DNA from: CALMEC01 sp964531025
GTDB lineage: Bacteria; Actinomycetota; Thermoleophilia; Miltoncostaeales; Miltoncostaeaceae
Direction: 5' to 3'
Length of the DNA stretch: 45,867 nt
Assembly: GCA_964531025.1 (NCBI GenBank)
Contig: CAZHDY010000006.1
Location: 1-45,867, forward strand
The translations under genes and the position numbers were made by a program. Positions 7,715-16,628 of the stretch are shown here, in pieces. Position 1 is the first letter of the stretch. Every line of letters starts with the position of its first letter. Under the pieces are notes generated by a model. That model searched no databases and was not told where the DNA came from. It saw only the letters and a program-made list of their open reading frames with translations.

Positions 7715-9787
7715 ATGACGAGCGACGTCTTCGACCGCCACATCACAGCCCGCGACCGGCAGGGCTGGATCCGGTGGCTCGAGAGAACGGCCGGTGTGCT
7801 CCGCCGCTACTCCGACGCGGTCGCCGACATCACCCGTGTCCTGCTTCTCATCGCCGTCGTCGTCTGCGCCGGCACCGTGGCCGGGACGGTCTTCACGCGC
7901 TACGTCCTCGGATTCAGCATCGTCGGCCAGGACGAGATCGCCTCGTACGCCTTCCTCTGGGTGATCTGGCTCGGTGTGAGCCTCGCCGTCCGCGGCAGGG
8001 AGGTGACCGTCATCACCGTCCTGCGCGACCGCGGTCCGCGGTGGTGGCGGCTCGCGGTGACGACGTTCTCCGGGATCTCGCTGGCGGTCCTGTTCGCCTA
8101 CTGCATCTGGTGGTCGACGAAGTACGCCGTCGCCCGCGAGACGGTGAACGGAACGACCGCCCTGCGGTCCATCCCCGCGTTCTACGGCGTCGTGTCCATG
8201 ACCGTCGGCTACTACTTCATCAGCCTGCACCTGGTCACGCAGGCCATCGAGGGGTTCGTCCGCCTCGTGCACCGCAACCCCGCCTGGCCCCGCGAGATCG
8301 CGACCGCCGTGGTCGGGGCGGTCGCCATCGGCGCCGCCGTCTGGCTGGCGGTCTGGGGGACGCTCGCCGTCGGCGGGTCCACGCTCATCGCCCTGGGGAT
8401 CATCTTCGTCGCCCTCACCCTGGCGGGGAACCCGATCATCTTCATGCTGTCGATCGTCGGGATCATCGCCGTCCACGGCATCTTCGGGCTGGAGTTCTAT
8501 CCGAGTCCGGACGCCCTCTTCCCGTTCCGCACGACGCAGAGCGCCATGGGGCTCGCCGGCTTCAGCGAGCTGACCGTCGTTCTCATGTTCCTCATCGTCG
8601 CCGAGGTCATGAACCACTCGGGCATGAGCGACCGGCTCATCGCGTTCGCCGCCAGTCTGGTCGGCCACCTGCGCGGAGGCATGGCATACGTCTGCCAGAT
8701 CACGTCCGCGTTCGTCTCCGGCATCTCCGGCTCCGCCCAGGCGGACGCCGCGATCATGACGCCGCTCCTCGTCCCGGCCATGGAGAAGGAGGGCTATCCC
8801 AAGGACGTCGCCGCCGCCGTCGTCGCGGGCGCGTCCATCAAGGGGCCCATCGGACCGATCTCCGTGATGTTCATCGCCTACGCGACCCTCGTGTACAACG
8901 TCGGCATCGCGGACCTCCTCCTGTCGGGCGTCATGGCGGAGATGCTCCTCCTGCTCTTCCAGGCGGCCACGGTGTACGTCGTCGTTCGGCGCCTCGGCGT
9001 CCTCGGGAAGCGCAAGTTCGTCGGGATGAAGGTCGTGCGACGCACGGGTCTCGCCGCCCTCCCGGTCGTCCTCGTGCCGGTGATCATCCTTGGAGGCATC
9101 CTGCGTGGCGTCTTCACGCCGTCCGAGTCGGGCGCGGCGGCCGCGGCCGTCGCCCTCATCCTCGCCATGTTCTGGTACGCGTCGATCTCGCCGCGGGACA
9201 TGCCCCGCATCATCACCCTCGCCGGCATCGAGACCGGCATCGTGATGCTCCTCGTCGGCGACTCCTCGATCCTGGCCAAGACACTCCAGAACAACGGTTT
9301 CGGACAGACCCTCACCGACTTCCTGACGGGGCTGACCGACAACAAGTACGTCTTCCTGCTTGCGATCAACATCCTCCTGCTTCTGATCGGGATCTTCGTC
9401 GAGCCCCTGCCGGCGCTCTTCATCTTCGCGCCGTTCCTCGCCCCGATCGCCGATTCCTTCGGCATCGATCCGACGCACTTCGGGCTCATCGTGGTGTTCA
9501 ACCTGGTGCTCGGGCTGATCCACCCGCCTGTCGGCCTCGTGCTGTTCCTCGTGTCGAGTCTCTCCAAGGTCCCGGTGGAGCGCCTCTCCATCGTGATCCT
9601 CCCGTGGCTGGGGGTCAGCTTCCTCGTCCTCATGCTCGTGACCTACCTGCCGTCGAACGTCGTCCTCATCCTCGTGAACCACACCGGGACGGTCATGAAG
9701 CTCGTCGTCCTGGCGGGGATCATCGCCGTCGCGATCTCCTATCTGGTCTACGTGATCCGCAACCGCGGGGCGGCGTCGGGCGTCTGA
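7715..9787 (+). CDS. TRAP transporter fused permease (DctQM)
   Basis: 690 residues with many hydrophobic segments. The first 190 or so residues are a four-helix DctQ-like small subunit (VLLLIAVVVCAGTVAGTVFTRY; SYAFLWVIWLGVSLAVRGREV). The rest is the twelve-segment DctM large subunit, with the family pattern SGISGSAQADAAIMTPLLVP at about 335 and HPPVGLVLF near the C-terminus. Q-M fusions are a known TRAP arrangement. It is transcribed after the binding-protein gene across a 26-bp palindrome and ends at a hairpin at 9801-9831. Together they import a carboxylate across the cytoplasmic membrane. Confidence 0.88.
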   Translation: MTSDVFDRHITARDRQGWIRWLERTAGVLRRYSDAVADITRVLLLIAVVVCAGTVAGTVFTRYVLGFSIVGQDEIASYAFLWVIWLGVSLAVRGREVTVITVLRDRGPRWWRLAVTTFSGISLAVLFAYCIWWSTKYAVARETVNGTTALRSIPAFYGVVSMTVGYYFISLHLVTQAIEGFVRLVHRNPAWPREIATAVVGAVAIGAAVWLAVWGTLAVGGSTLIALGIIFVALTLAGNPIIFMLSIVGIIAVHGIFGLEFYPSPDALFPFRTTQSAMGLAGFSELTVVLMFLIVAEVMNHSGMSDRLIAFAASLVGHLRGGMAYVCQITSAFVSGISGSAQADAAIMTPLLVPAMEKEGYPKDVAAAVVAGASIKGPIGPISVMFIAYATLVYNVGIADLLLSGVMAEMLLLLFQAATVYVVVRRLGVLGKRKFVGMKVVRRTGLAALPVVLVPVIILGGILRGVFTPSESGAAAAAVALILAMFWYASISPRDMPRIITLAGIETGIVMLLVGDSSILAKTLQNNGFGQTLTDFLTGLTDNKYVFLLAINILLLLIGIFVEPLPALFIFAPFLAPIADSFGIDPTHFGLIVVFNLVLGLIHPPVGLVLFLVSSLSKVPVERLSIVILPWLGVSFLVLMLVTYLPSNVVLILVNHTGTVMKLVVLAGIIAVAISYLVYVIRNRGAASGV

Positions 9788-9800
9788 TCCGATCGGGTCC

Positions 9801-9831
9801 CGGGCGGATCCTCATTGATACGATCCGCCCG
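9801..9831 (+). terminator. Hairpin terminator after the TRAP operon
   Basis: A ten-base stem CGGGCGGATC/GATCCGCCCG with an 11-base loop, 14 bases after the permease stop. It separates the TRAP operon from the F420 genes. Confidence 0.65.
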
Positions 9832-9866
9832 CCCGCCATGAGTACGAGCCGACCGACACCGACCGC

Positions 9867-10793
9867 GTGATCGTCTGCCTGTCCGGCGGGACCGGAGGAG
9901 CGAAGATGGTCGACGGACTCGCCCAGGTCGTGGGCCAGCCCGACCTGCACGCGATCGTCAACACCGGCGATGACGGCGACTTCTACGGCCTGCGCGTCTG
10001 CCCGGACCTCGACATCTGCACGTACACCCTCGCCGGGGTCGTCGACGAACGCGGCTGGGGCTTCGTCGCCGACACGTTCCGGTTCGTCGAGGGGCTCGCC
10101 ACCTACGGCCGCGACGCCTGGTTCGGACTGGGCGACCGCGATCTCGCGACCCACATGCACCGCACGCTCTCCCTCGCGGAGGGGAAGCTCATGTCGGAGG
10201 TCACCGCCGACATCGCTTCCCGGCTCGGGGTCGCGGCACGGCTGTGGCCGATGTGCGAGGAGCCCGTCCGCACGGTCATCACCACCCCGACCGGCGTCAA
10301 GACCTTCCAGGAGTACCTGGTGCGCGACGGTGCGCGCGAGCAGATCACCGACATCCGCCTCGACGGCATCGAGAACGCAACCGCACCCGAGGGGATGATC
10401 GACGCGATCGCGGCGGCCGACACCATCGTGATCGCCCCGTCGAGCCCGGTGGTGTCCATCGGGACCATCCTCGACGTCCCCGGTGTCCGCGCCGCCGTCG
10501 CCGCCCGCCGGGACCGTGTCGTCGCCGTCAGCCCGATCATCGGCGAGCGCCCCGTGGAGGGACCGGCCGACCGGTTCCTCGCCGGCGTCGGCGTCAACGA
10601 GTGCTCCCCGCTCGTCATGGCGACGATGTACGCGGACGTGGCCTCCGCGTTCGTCATCCACGGCTCCGAGACCGCCGAGGTCAGGGACGCCATCGCCGCC
10701 CGCGGAATCCGCCCCGTCGTCACGGACATCCTCATGCCGGACCGCGCGCAGCGGGCACGCCTCGCGGGCGAGGTGCTGGAGTCGATGGCGTGA
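9867..10793 (+). CDS. cofD: 2-phospho-L-lactate/PEP transferase (CofD/FbiA)
   Basis: 308 residues from GTG. CLSGGTGGAKMVDGL at the N-terminus, NTGDDGDFYGLRVCPDLD at about residue 31 and WGFVADTFRF are the signature blocks of CofD/FbiA. This enzyme moves the phospholactyl (or phosphoenolpyruvyl) group from its GDP-activated form onto the deazaflavin FO, giving F420-0 or dehydro-F420-0. It is the first gene of cofD-cofC-cofE-fprA, and its TGA overlaps the next GTG. Bacterial members often use PEP rather than phospholactate; sequence reading does not settle this. Confidence 0.93.
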   Translation: MIVCLSGGTGGAKMVDGLAQVVGQPDLHAIVNTGDDGDFYGLRVCPDLDICTYTLAGVVDERGWGFVADTFRFVEGLATYGRDAWFGLGDRDLATHMHRTLSLAEGKLMSEVTADIASRLGVAARLWPMCEEPVRTVITTPTGVKTFQEYLVRDGAREQITDIRLDGIENATAPEGMIDAIAAADTIVIAPSSPVVSIGTILDVPGVRAAVAARRDRVVAVSPIIGERPVEGPADRFLAGVGVNECSPLVMATMYADVASAFVIHGSETAEVRDAIAARGIRPVVTDILMPDRAQRARLAGEVLESMA

Positions 10794-11437
10794 CCACCGT
10801 CATCGTTCCCGCGAAGCCACTCGAATCGGCCCTCTCACGACTCTCCGGCGTTCTCGACGGCCCCGCTCGCACGGCGATCCAGCAGGCGATGCTCATCGAC
10901 GTCCTCTGCGCTGCCGGTGATTTCACGGGGACGGTGATGGTGGTCACCTCCGATCCCACCGTCGCCGCGCTGGCCACCGCCTACGGTGCCGAGGTCGTCC
11001 GCGAACGGTGCGCCGACGGCATCGACGCCGCCGTCGCGCAGGGGATCGCCGCATCCGGGGCCGAGCGGGTCATCGTGGTCATGGGCGACCTGCCGCTGGC
11101 CACCGGGGCGGACCTCGCCGAACTCGAGGCCGCGGCCCCGCGCGTCGGCATCGCCATCGCCCGCTCGGCCGACGGCACGGGCACGAACGCCATGGTCCTG
11201 ACACCGCCATCGGCCATCCCGACCGCATTCGGACCGGGCTCCCTCGAGCGTCACCGCACCGCCGCGAGCCGGGCGGGGGTCGCCTGCGTCGAGCGGGTGA
11301 TCGGGGGTCTCGCCCTCGACGTCGACACGCCGCGCGATCTCACGGACCTCATCACCCAGGGATCCGATTCCCACACCATCCGCATCTGCGAGGCGCTCGA
11401 CCTGCGGGACCGCCTGGCCGCCGAGGCCGCGGGGTGA
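10790..11437 (+). CDS. cofC: 2-phospho-L-lactate/PEP guanylyltransferase (CofC/FbiD)
   Basis: 215 residues from a GTG that overlaps the cofD stop (GTGA). TTVIVPAKPLESALSRLS at the N-terminus and VIVVMGDLPLATGADLAEL in the middle are the nucleotidyltransferase fold and metal-binding pattern of CofC/FbiD. GTGTNAMVLTPP and LDVDTPRDL near the end also fit. It activates phospholactate or PEP with GTP for CofD. Its stop again overlaps the next start. The position between cofD and cofE confirms the call. Confidence 0.9.
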   Translation: MTTVIVPAKPLESALSRLSGVLDGPARTAIQQAMLIDVLCAAGDFTGTVMVVTSDPTVAALATAYGAEVVRERCADGIDAAVAQGIAASGAERVIVVMGDLPLATGADLAELEAAAPRVGIAIARSADGTGTNAMVLTPPSAIPTAFGPGSLERHRTAASRAGVACVERVIGGLALDVDTPRDLTDLITQGSDSHTIRICEALDLRDRLAAEAAG

Positions 11438-12174
11438 GGCTCACCGTCGTCCCGGGACTTCCCGAGATCGCACCCGGAGACCCGCTTCCCGACATGCTCG
11501 CCGACGCCGTCGCCGCGGCCGGCGGAGCACCGGGCGACATCGTCGTCGTCGCCCAGAAGGTCGTCAGTAAGGCCGAGGGACGACTCGTGCGCCTGACCGA
11601 CGTCCGGCCCGGGCCGGCCGCGGAGCTCCTGTCGGAGGAGACCGGGCGCGACCCCGTCATGTGCGAGCTCATCCTCTCCGAAAGCCGCCGCATCGTCCGC
11701 CGCCGCAACGCGACGCTCATCTGCGAGACCCGCCACGGGTTCATCTGCGCGAACGCCGGCATCGACGCGTCGAACGTCCGGCACGGCCACGTCGTACTGC
11801 TTCCGGTCGACCCCGATCGCAGCGCCCGCCACCTCCAGTCGGCGATCTCCGCGCGCGTCGGCGGCCGCGTCGGAGTCGTCGTCACGGACACTCACGGCCG
11901 CGCCTTCCGGCGGGGGATCATCAACGTGGCCATCGGGGTCGCGGGCTTCCGTCCGGTCGTCGACCACCGGGGTGGGTTCGACCGCGAAGGTCGTATGCTG
12001 ATCGCAACCGAGCAGGCGCTCGCCGACGAACTGGCGGCGGCAGGAGGAATCTTGATGGACAAAGGTGGGGGACTCCCCGTGGTGATCATCTCCGGAGTCG
12101 AGACCTCCCCGGCCCCGGGCGGGGTGGGAGCACTCCTCCGCTCGGCGACCCACGACCTCTTCCGCGGCGTATGA
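11434..12174 (+). CDS. cofE: Coenzyme F420-0:L-glutamate ligase (CofE)
   Basis: 246 residues from a GTG overlapping the cofC stop. VVVAQKVVSKAEGR, ICETRHGFICANAGIDASN and VVVTDTHGRAFRRGIINVAIGVAGF are the conserved blocks of CofE, which adds the first glutamates to F420-0 using GTP. The protein ends where the CofE domain ends. It lacks the C-terminal nitroreductase-like domain of mycobacterial FbiB, so the dehydro-F420 reductase step, if needed, must be done by another protein. Nitroreductase-fold genes lie at 20479 and 31966, but neither is shown to do this. Confidence 0.92.
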   Translation: MRLTVVPGLPEIAPGDPLPDMLADAVAAAGGAPGDIVVVAQKVVSKAEGRLVRLTDVRPGPAAELLSEETGRDPVMCELILSESRRIVRRRNATLICETRHGFICANAGIDASNVRHGHVVLLPVDPDRSARHLQSAISARVGGRVGVVVTDTHGRAFRRGIINVAIGVAGFRPVVDHRGGFDREGRMLIATEQALADELAAAGGILMDKGGGLPVVIISGVETSPAPGGVGALLRSATHDLFRGV

Positions 12175-13550
12175 GCGGGACCGACGTGACAACCCTCGGC
12201 CGACCGCTCCGCATCGCCGTCGTCGGTGCCGGCCCCGCCGGGTTCTACGCCATCGAACACCTGACGAAGTCCCACGTCGACGTCGAGGTGGACCTCATCG
12301 ACCGGCTCGCGACCCCCTACGGACTCGTCCGCGGCGGCGTCGCGCCCGACCACCAGAAGATCAAGTCCGTGACGAAGGCCTACGAGCGCATCGCGACGGC
12401 ACCCGGCGTCCGCTACTACGGGCTCGTGGAGTTCGGAACCCACGTCACCCTCGACGACCTCAAGCGTCACTATGACGTGATCCTGTTCACGGTCGGGGCG
12501 CCGCACGACCGGAAGATGGGCATACCGGGCGAGGATCTCGCCGGAAGCCTGTCGGCCACCGACTTCGTCGCCTGGTACAACGGCCACCCCGACTACGCCG
12601 ATCTGTCGGTCGACCTCTCCGTGGAGTCCGTGGTCGTCGTCGGCGCCGGCAACGTCGCCATCGACGTGGCCCGCATCCTCGTCACCGACCCCGACGAGCT
12701 CGCGAAGACCGACATCGCCGACCACGCCCTCGAGGTCCTCCGCGAGAGCCGCGTCCGCCACGTCACCATGCTCGCCCGGCGCGGCCCGGCCCAGGCGGCC
12801 TTCACCCCGAAGGAACTCCGTGAGCTCGGAGAGCTCGCCGGCGTCACCTTCGTCGTCGACCCCGCGGCCCTCGAGCTCGACGACGAGACCGCCGCCGGAC
12901 TCGACGAGGACGCGCGGCGCAACATCGACGCGCTCGCCCCGCTCGTGGGTCGCACGCCGGCCCCCGGCGACAGGGTCCTGGAGTTCCGCTTCCTCGTGTC
13001 ACCGACCGCGCTCGTCGGCGACGAGCGCGTGGAGGGCGTCGCGATCGTCGAGAACGAGCTCGTGCGCGACGGCGACAGCATGCGTCCACGTCCGACAGAT
13101 CGCACGGAGGTCCTCGACGCCGGACTCGTCCTTCGCGCCGTCGGCTACCGGGGGGCTCCGCTCCAGGGGATCGCATTCGACGATCGCGCCGGGGTCGTCC
13201 CGCACGAGGACGGGCGCATCCTCGACGCGCCGGACGGCGTCGCCGTCGCCGGCCTCTACACGGCCGGATGGATCAAGCGCGGCCCCCAGGGGGTCATCGG
13301 AACCAACAAGGCGTGTGCCGCGGAGACCGTGCGGACCCTCCTCGACGACATCGCCGCCGGGCACATCGAGCCGGCCCCCGAGCCCTCACCCGACGCGGCG
13401 GACGCCCTCTACCGCAGTCGCGTCAAGCGGCCGGTCAGCTGGGAGGACTGGATCCGCATCAACGAGGCGGAGATCGCGCACGGCACCGCCGAGGGACGGC
13501 CGCGCCGGAAGTTCGTCGACGTCGAGACGATGCTCTCGATCCTCGACTGA
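12171..13550 (+). CDS. FprA-type ferredoxin/adrenodoxin-NADP+ reductase
   Basis: 459 residues from an ATG overlapping the cofE stop (ATGA). The FAD-binding motif IAVVGAGPAGFYAIEHL starts at about residue 14. ATPYGLVRGGVAPDHQKIKSV is the hallmark of the adrenodoxin-reductase family. VVVVGAGNVAIDVARIL is the NADP site. GPQGVIGTNKACAAETV lies near the C-terminus. It moves electrons between NADPH and ferredoxin. Tight coupling to the F420 genes hints at a role in supplying or draining electrons linked to F420, or in feeding radical-SAM CofG/CofH via ferredoxin; this is inferred only from position. Confidence 0.9.
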   Translation: MSGTDVTTLGRPLRIAVVGAGPAGFYAIEHLTKSHVDVEVDLIDRLATPYGLVRGGVAPDHQKIKSVTKAYERIATAPGVRYYGLVEFGTHVTLDDLKRHYDVILFTVGAPHDRKMGIPGEDLAGSLSATDFVAWYNGHPDYADLSVDLSVESVVVVGAGNVAIDVARILVTDPDELAKTDIADHALEVLRESRVRHVTMLARRGPAQAAFTPKELRELGELAGVTFVVDPAALELDDETAAGLDEDARRNIDALAPLVGRTPAPGDRVLEFRFLVSPTALVGDERVEGVAIVENELVRDGDSMRPRPTDRTEVLDAGLVLRAVGYRGAPLQGIAFDDRAGVVPHEDGRILDAPDGVAVAGLYTAGWIKRGPQGVIGTNKACAAETVRTLLDDIAAGHIEPAPEPSPDAADALYRSRVKRPVSWEDWIRINEAEIAHGTAEGRPRRKFVDVETMLSILD

Positions 13551-13560
13551 GATGTGGGGA

Positions 13561-13586
13561 AGGGCGACCGGGAACCCCGGCGCCCT
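13561..13586. terminator. Shared hairpin between convergent F420 operons
   Basis: The stem AGGGCG/CGCCCT continues with CCGG/CCGG past a one-base bulge. It sits in the 43 bp between the stops of the plus-strand fprA-like gene and minus-strand cofH, so it can end transcription from both sides. Confidence 0.65.
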
Positions 13587-13593
13587 CCCTTGA

Positions 13594-15423
13594 TCAGGCG
13601 ACCGGCGCCGGCGTGTCGAGACGTCCGTAGGTCGTCGTGCGCTGGACGGGTATGCGTCCGGCATCACGGATGATCTGCTGGAACTCCTCCGGCGTGGCGA
13701 GCTGTCCGTGGTTCGCACCCGCCGCGCGGCTGATGTTCTCGTCCATAAGCGTGCCGCCCAGGTCGTTGCAGCCGGCGTTCAGGAGGCGTCCTCCGCCGTC
13801 GAGGCCGAGCTTCACCCACGAGGCCTGGATGTTTGGGATGAGCCCGTCGAAGGCGATGCGCCCCACCGCGTGGGCGAGGACGACCTCGTCCCAGGTCGGC
13901 CCGGGTCGTGCGCGTCCCTGGAGGTAGATCGGCGCGCCCATGTGCACGAAGGGGAGGGGGACGAACTCGGTGAACCCGCCCGTGCGCCGCTGGATCTGCC
14001 GGACGACCTCGAAGTGGTTGGCCCAGGCCGCCGGGGAGTCGATGTGGCCGAACATGAGGGTGTTGTTCGAGCGGAAGCCGAGCTCGTGCGCCGTGATGTG
14101 GACCTCCGCCCACTCGGCGGTGCGGATCTTGTCCGGGCACAGGTACAGGCGGACGCGGTCGTCGAGGATCTCGGCGGCCGTCCCCGGAAGCGTGCCGAGA
14201 CCGGCGTCGCGCAGCCGCAGCAGGAGATCACGGACCGACACCCCGGCCGTTTGCGCGCCCTGCCAGACCTCGAGCGCGGTGAACCCGTGCACGTGCATCG
14301 ACGGCAGACGGTCCTTGATGGCCTGGCACACCGAGACGTAGAAGTCCCCGGTGAAGTCCGGGTGGATTCCGCCCTGCAGGCAGACCTCCGTCGCGCCGCG
14401 GTCGGCGGCCTCGACGGCGCGCTCGACGACCTCCTCGATCGGGACGAGGTAGGGCGCGCCGCGCAGGTTCAGGCTCTTCGGCCCCTTCGAGAAGCCGCAG
14501 AACCCGCAACGGAAGTAGCAGAGGTTCGTGTAGTTGATGTTGCGGTTGATGACATAGGTGACCTCGTCGCCACAGGTCCGCTCCCGAAGCGTGTCGGCCA
14601 CCTTCGCGATGTGCTCGACCTCGTCGCCGCGTGCGCGGAAGAGGCGCTCGACCTCGTCGCGCGTCGGGGGGATCCCGTCGAGCGAGCGGTCGAGGATCGT
14701 GGCGAGGTCCGGCGGGGGAGGGGCGAACGGGCGGTCGGCCCACGCCGCGTCGGAGTACGCGATCGAGAGCCGACGTGGCGGCACCGGCGGGGCCATGTCG
14801 ACACCGGGTGCCCAGCCGTGCGTCGGCCGGCGGAACCCGGACGCGTCGATCTGGTCCAGGTAGACCTTGAGCACCGGACGCGAGAGGCGCTCCCGCGCGA
14901 GGTCGATGTCGAGGAACGGCGGCAGGGCCCCGCGCTCCACGAGGACGTCGGGGACGATCCGGTCGCGGAGCTCCGCGACGGCCGCGTCGTCCCAGTCGGT
15001 GACGACCACGTCGTCGATCCCGAGGGCGATCGCGTCGACCGCGGCGGCGACGTCGTCGACCTCGATCTGGGTGCGCGTCTCGCACGCGGGGAGCGAGCAG
15101 AGCGACACGGCCTCGCTGATGCGCGTGATGTCGGTGCGCAGGTATGCGACGCCGGTGCGCGAGAGGACATCGAGGGTGTCGGCGCGGGAGGAGGTGTGGC
15201 GCACCACGATCCGCCAGGGCTCACGGCCGTCCGCGATAAGGCCCGGTGCGTCGGCGGCGTCGACCACGGTCACGGCGACCGACGTCGGACCGGCGGCGGT
15301 CTCGACAGGTAGGAGACCGGCCGAGAGGACGGTGGCGAGGTCGGCGTCGGTGAAGCCCGCGGCCTCCGTGCAGGTGGCGGGCGCCGCGGCGCCGCGGCGC
15401 AGGATGGTGACGGTGCGGCTCAT
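13594..15423 (-). CDS. cofH: FO synthase subunit CofH with extra N-terminal domain
   Basis: 609 residues from an ATG overlapping the cofG stop. The C-terminal 370 residues are CofH: a radical-SAM motif at C302-x3-C306-x2-C309 (NLCYFRCGFCGFSKG), then EVCLQGGIHPDFTGDFY, NNTLMFGHIDSP and GGTLMDENISRAAG. CofH joins tyrosine to the ribityl-uracil intermediate, and CofG then closes the deazaflavin ring. The first 235 or so residues are not part of any CofH I know. They alternate short strands and helices (RIVVRHTSSRADTLDVLSRT; DVAAAVDAIALGIDDVVVTD) and faintly recall the N-terminal half of archaeal-type 3-dehydroquinate synthase. That resemblance is weak. Confidence 0.9.
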   Translation of the reverse strand: MSRTVTILRRGAAAPATCTEAAGFTDADLATVLSAGLLPVETAAGPTSVAVTVVDAADAPGLIADGREPWRIVVRHTSSRADTLDVLSRTGVAYLRTDITRISEAVSLCSLPACETRTQIEVDDVAAAVDAIALGIDDVVVTDWDDAAVAELRDRIVPDVLVERGALPPFLDIDLARERLSRPVLKVYLDQIDASGFRRPTHGWAPGVDMAPPVPPRRLSIAYSDAAWADRPFAPPPPDLATILDRSLDGIPPTRDEVERLFRARGDEVEHIAKVADTLRERTCGDEVTYVINRNINYTNLCYFRCGFCGFSKGPKSLNLRGAPYLVPIEEVVERAVEAADRGATEVCLQGGIHPDFTGDFYVSVCQAIKDRLPSMHVHGFTALEVWQGAQTAGVSVRDLLLRLRDAGLGTLPGTAAEILDDRVRLYLCPDKIRTAEWAEVHITAHELGFRSNNTLMFGHIDSPAAWANHFEVVRQIQRRTGGFTEFVPLPFVHMGAPIYLQGRARPGPTWDEVVLAHAVGRIAFDGLIPNIQASWVKLGLDGGGRLLNAGCNDLGGTLMDENISRAAGANHGQLATPEEFQQIIRDAGRIPVQRTTTYGRLDTPAPVA

Positions 15424-16628
15424 ACGGCGGCTCCGGCCACGGGATAGCCCATGGCATCGGTCATCGTCCGCACGCGCTCGCGGATCTCGGGTGCCACCCA
15501 TTCGTCGCGGTGCACGTACTCCGGATAGATCGTGAGACGCTCGCGAAGCTCATAGCCCGCGTCGGCGCACAGCTGTGAGATCTGGTCGAGCTCCGGCCAC
15601 GGCGCCTCCGGGTTGATGAAGTCCGGGGTGAGGGGGGAGATGCCGCCCCAGTCGTTGATGCCGGCGACGAGCAGCGGCCCGTAGTCGGCGGACAGGTTCG
15701 GCGGCGCCTGGATGTTCATCTCCGGTCCCATGACGATGCGGGTGATCGCGCACGCGCTCATGAGGTCGATGAGGCCCGGCTCGCCCGCCTCCGCCATGGG
15801 CGTGTCCGGCTTGCTGCGGAAGTTCTGGACGATGATCTCCTGGATGTGCCCGTAGCGATCGTGGAGGTCCCGCAGTGCGAAGATCGCGTCGATGCGCTCG
15901 CTCGTGGTCTCGCCGATGCCGATGAGGATGCCGCTCGTGAACGGGATCCGGAGCTCCCCGGCCTTGCGGATCATCGCGAGGCGCGTCGCGGGTTTCTTGT
16001 CCGGTGCGTGCTCGTGCGGACCGCCCGGGCCGCAAAGCCGGGCCGCCGTCGTCTCGAGCATGATCCCCTGGCTCGGCGCCACCTCGCGCAGCTCGGCGAG
16101 CTCTCGGCGCGACAGGACGCCGGCGTTGGGGTGGGGGAGCAGTCCGGTCTCCTCGATGACCCGCCGGCACATGTCCACGAGATATGCGTGCGTGGAGGAG
16201 TACCCCCACCGCTTGAGGAGCGCCCGGTACCCGGGCCAGCGCGCCTCCGGCCGGTCGCCGAGGCAGAAGAGCGCCTCCTTGCAGCCCTGCTTCGCTCCGT
16301 CGGCGCAGACCTCGAGGACCTCGTCGGGGCCCATGGTGTGGGCCGCGATGGCGTCCTCGTCCTGCGCGAAGGTGCAGTAGCTGCACACGTCGCGGCAGAG
16401 GTTCGTCAGCGGGATGAAGACCTTCGGCGAGTACGTCACCCACGGCCCGTGGCCACGGTCGCGGATCGCGGCCGCGACGGCCCACAGGGCCGGGTGTTCG
16501 GCCCCGCGCACGTCGGCGAGGACCTCCGCCTCGGCACGCTCGATGCGCTCACCGTCGAGCGCGCGCTCGAGCACGTCGCGAAGCGCGGGACGGGTCGCCT
16601 GGAGCGCGAATGTCGGTGCCGTGCTCAC
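15420..16628 (-). CDS. cofG: FO synthase subunit CofG
   Basis: 402 residues from a GTG that overlaps the stop of the upstream hydrolase gene. The radical-SAM motif is C-x3-C-x2-C in TNLCRDVCSYCTFAQ. LFCLGDRPEARWPGY, LLPHPNAGVLSRRELAELREVAPSQG and INDWGGISPLTPDFINPEAPWP are CofG signatures. It converts the CofH product into FO, the deazaflavin core of F420. CofG and CofH are adjacent but separate here, whereas most actinobacteria have them fused as FbiC. The ATGA overlap with cofH implies matched synthesis. Confidence 0.94.
   Translation of the reverse strand: MSTAPTFALQATRPALRDVLERALDGERIERAEAEVLADVRGAEHPALWAVAAAIRDRGHGPWVTYSPKVFIPLTNLCRDVCSYCTFAQDEDAIAAHTMGPDEVLEVCADGAKQGCKEALFCLGDRPEARWPGYRALLKRWGYSSTHAYLVDMCRRVIEETGLLPHPNAGVLSRRELAELREVAPSQGIMLETTAARLCGPGGPHEHAPDKKPATRLAMIRKAGELRIPFTSGILIGIGETTSERIDAIFALRDLHDRYGHIQEIIVQNFRSKPDTPMAEAGEPGLIDLMSACAITRIVMGPEMNIQAPPNLSADYGPLLVAGINDWGGISPLTPDFINPEAPWPELDQISQLCADAGYELRERLTIYPEYVHRDEWVAPEIRERVRTMTDAMGYPVAGAAV

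Noticed and set aside
7547..9682. Very long minus-strand open frame (711 codons) opposite the TRAP permease
   Set aside because: It is rich in Asp, Arg, Glu and His with no recognisable domain. It is the usual antisense shadow of a GC-rich gene, and the plus strand encodes a clear DctQM permease.
11661..12170. N-terminal extension of the FprA-like protein
   Set aside because: The frame is open but Arg/Pro-rich and lies entirely inside cofE. The ATG at 12171 gives the normal family length.
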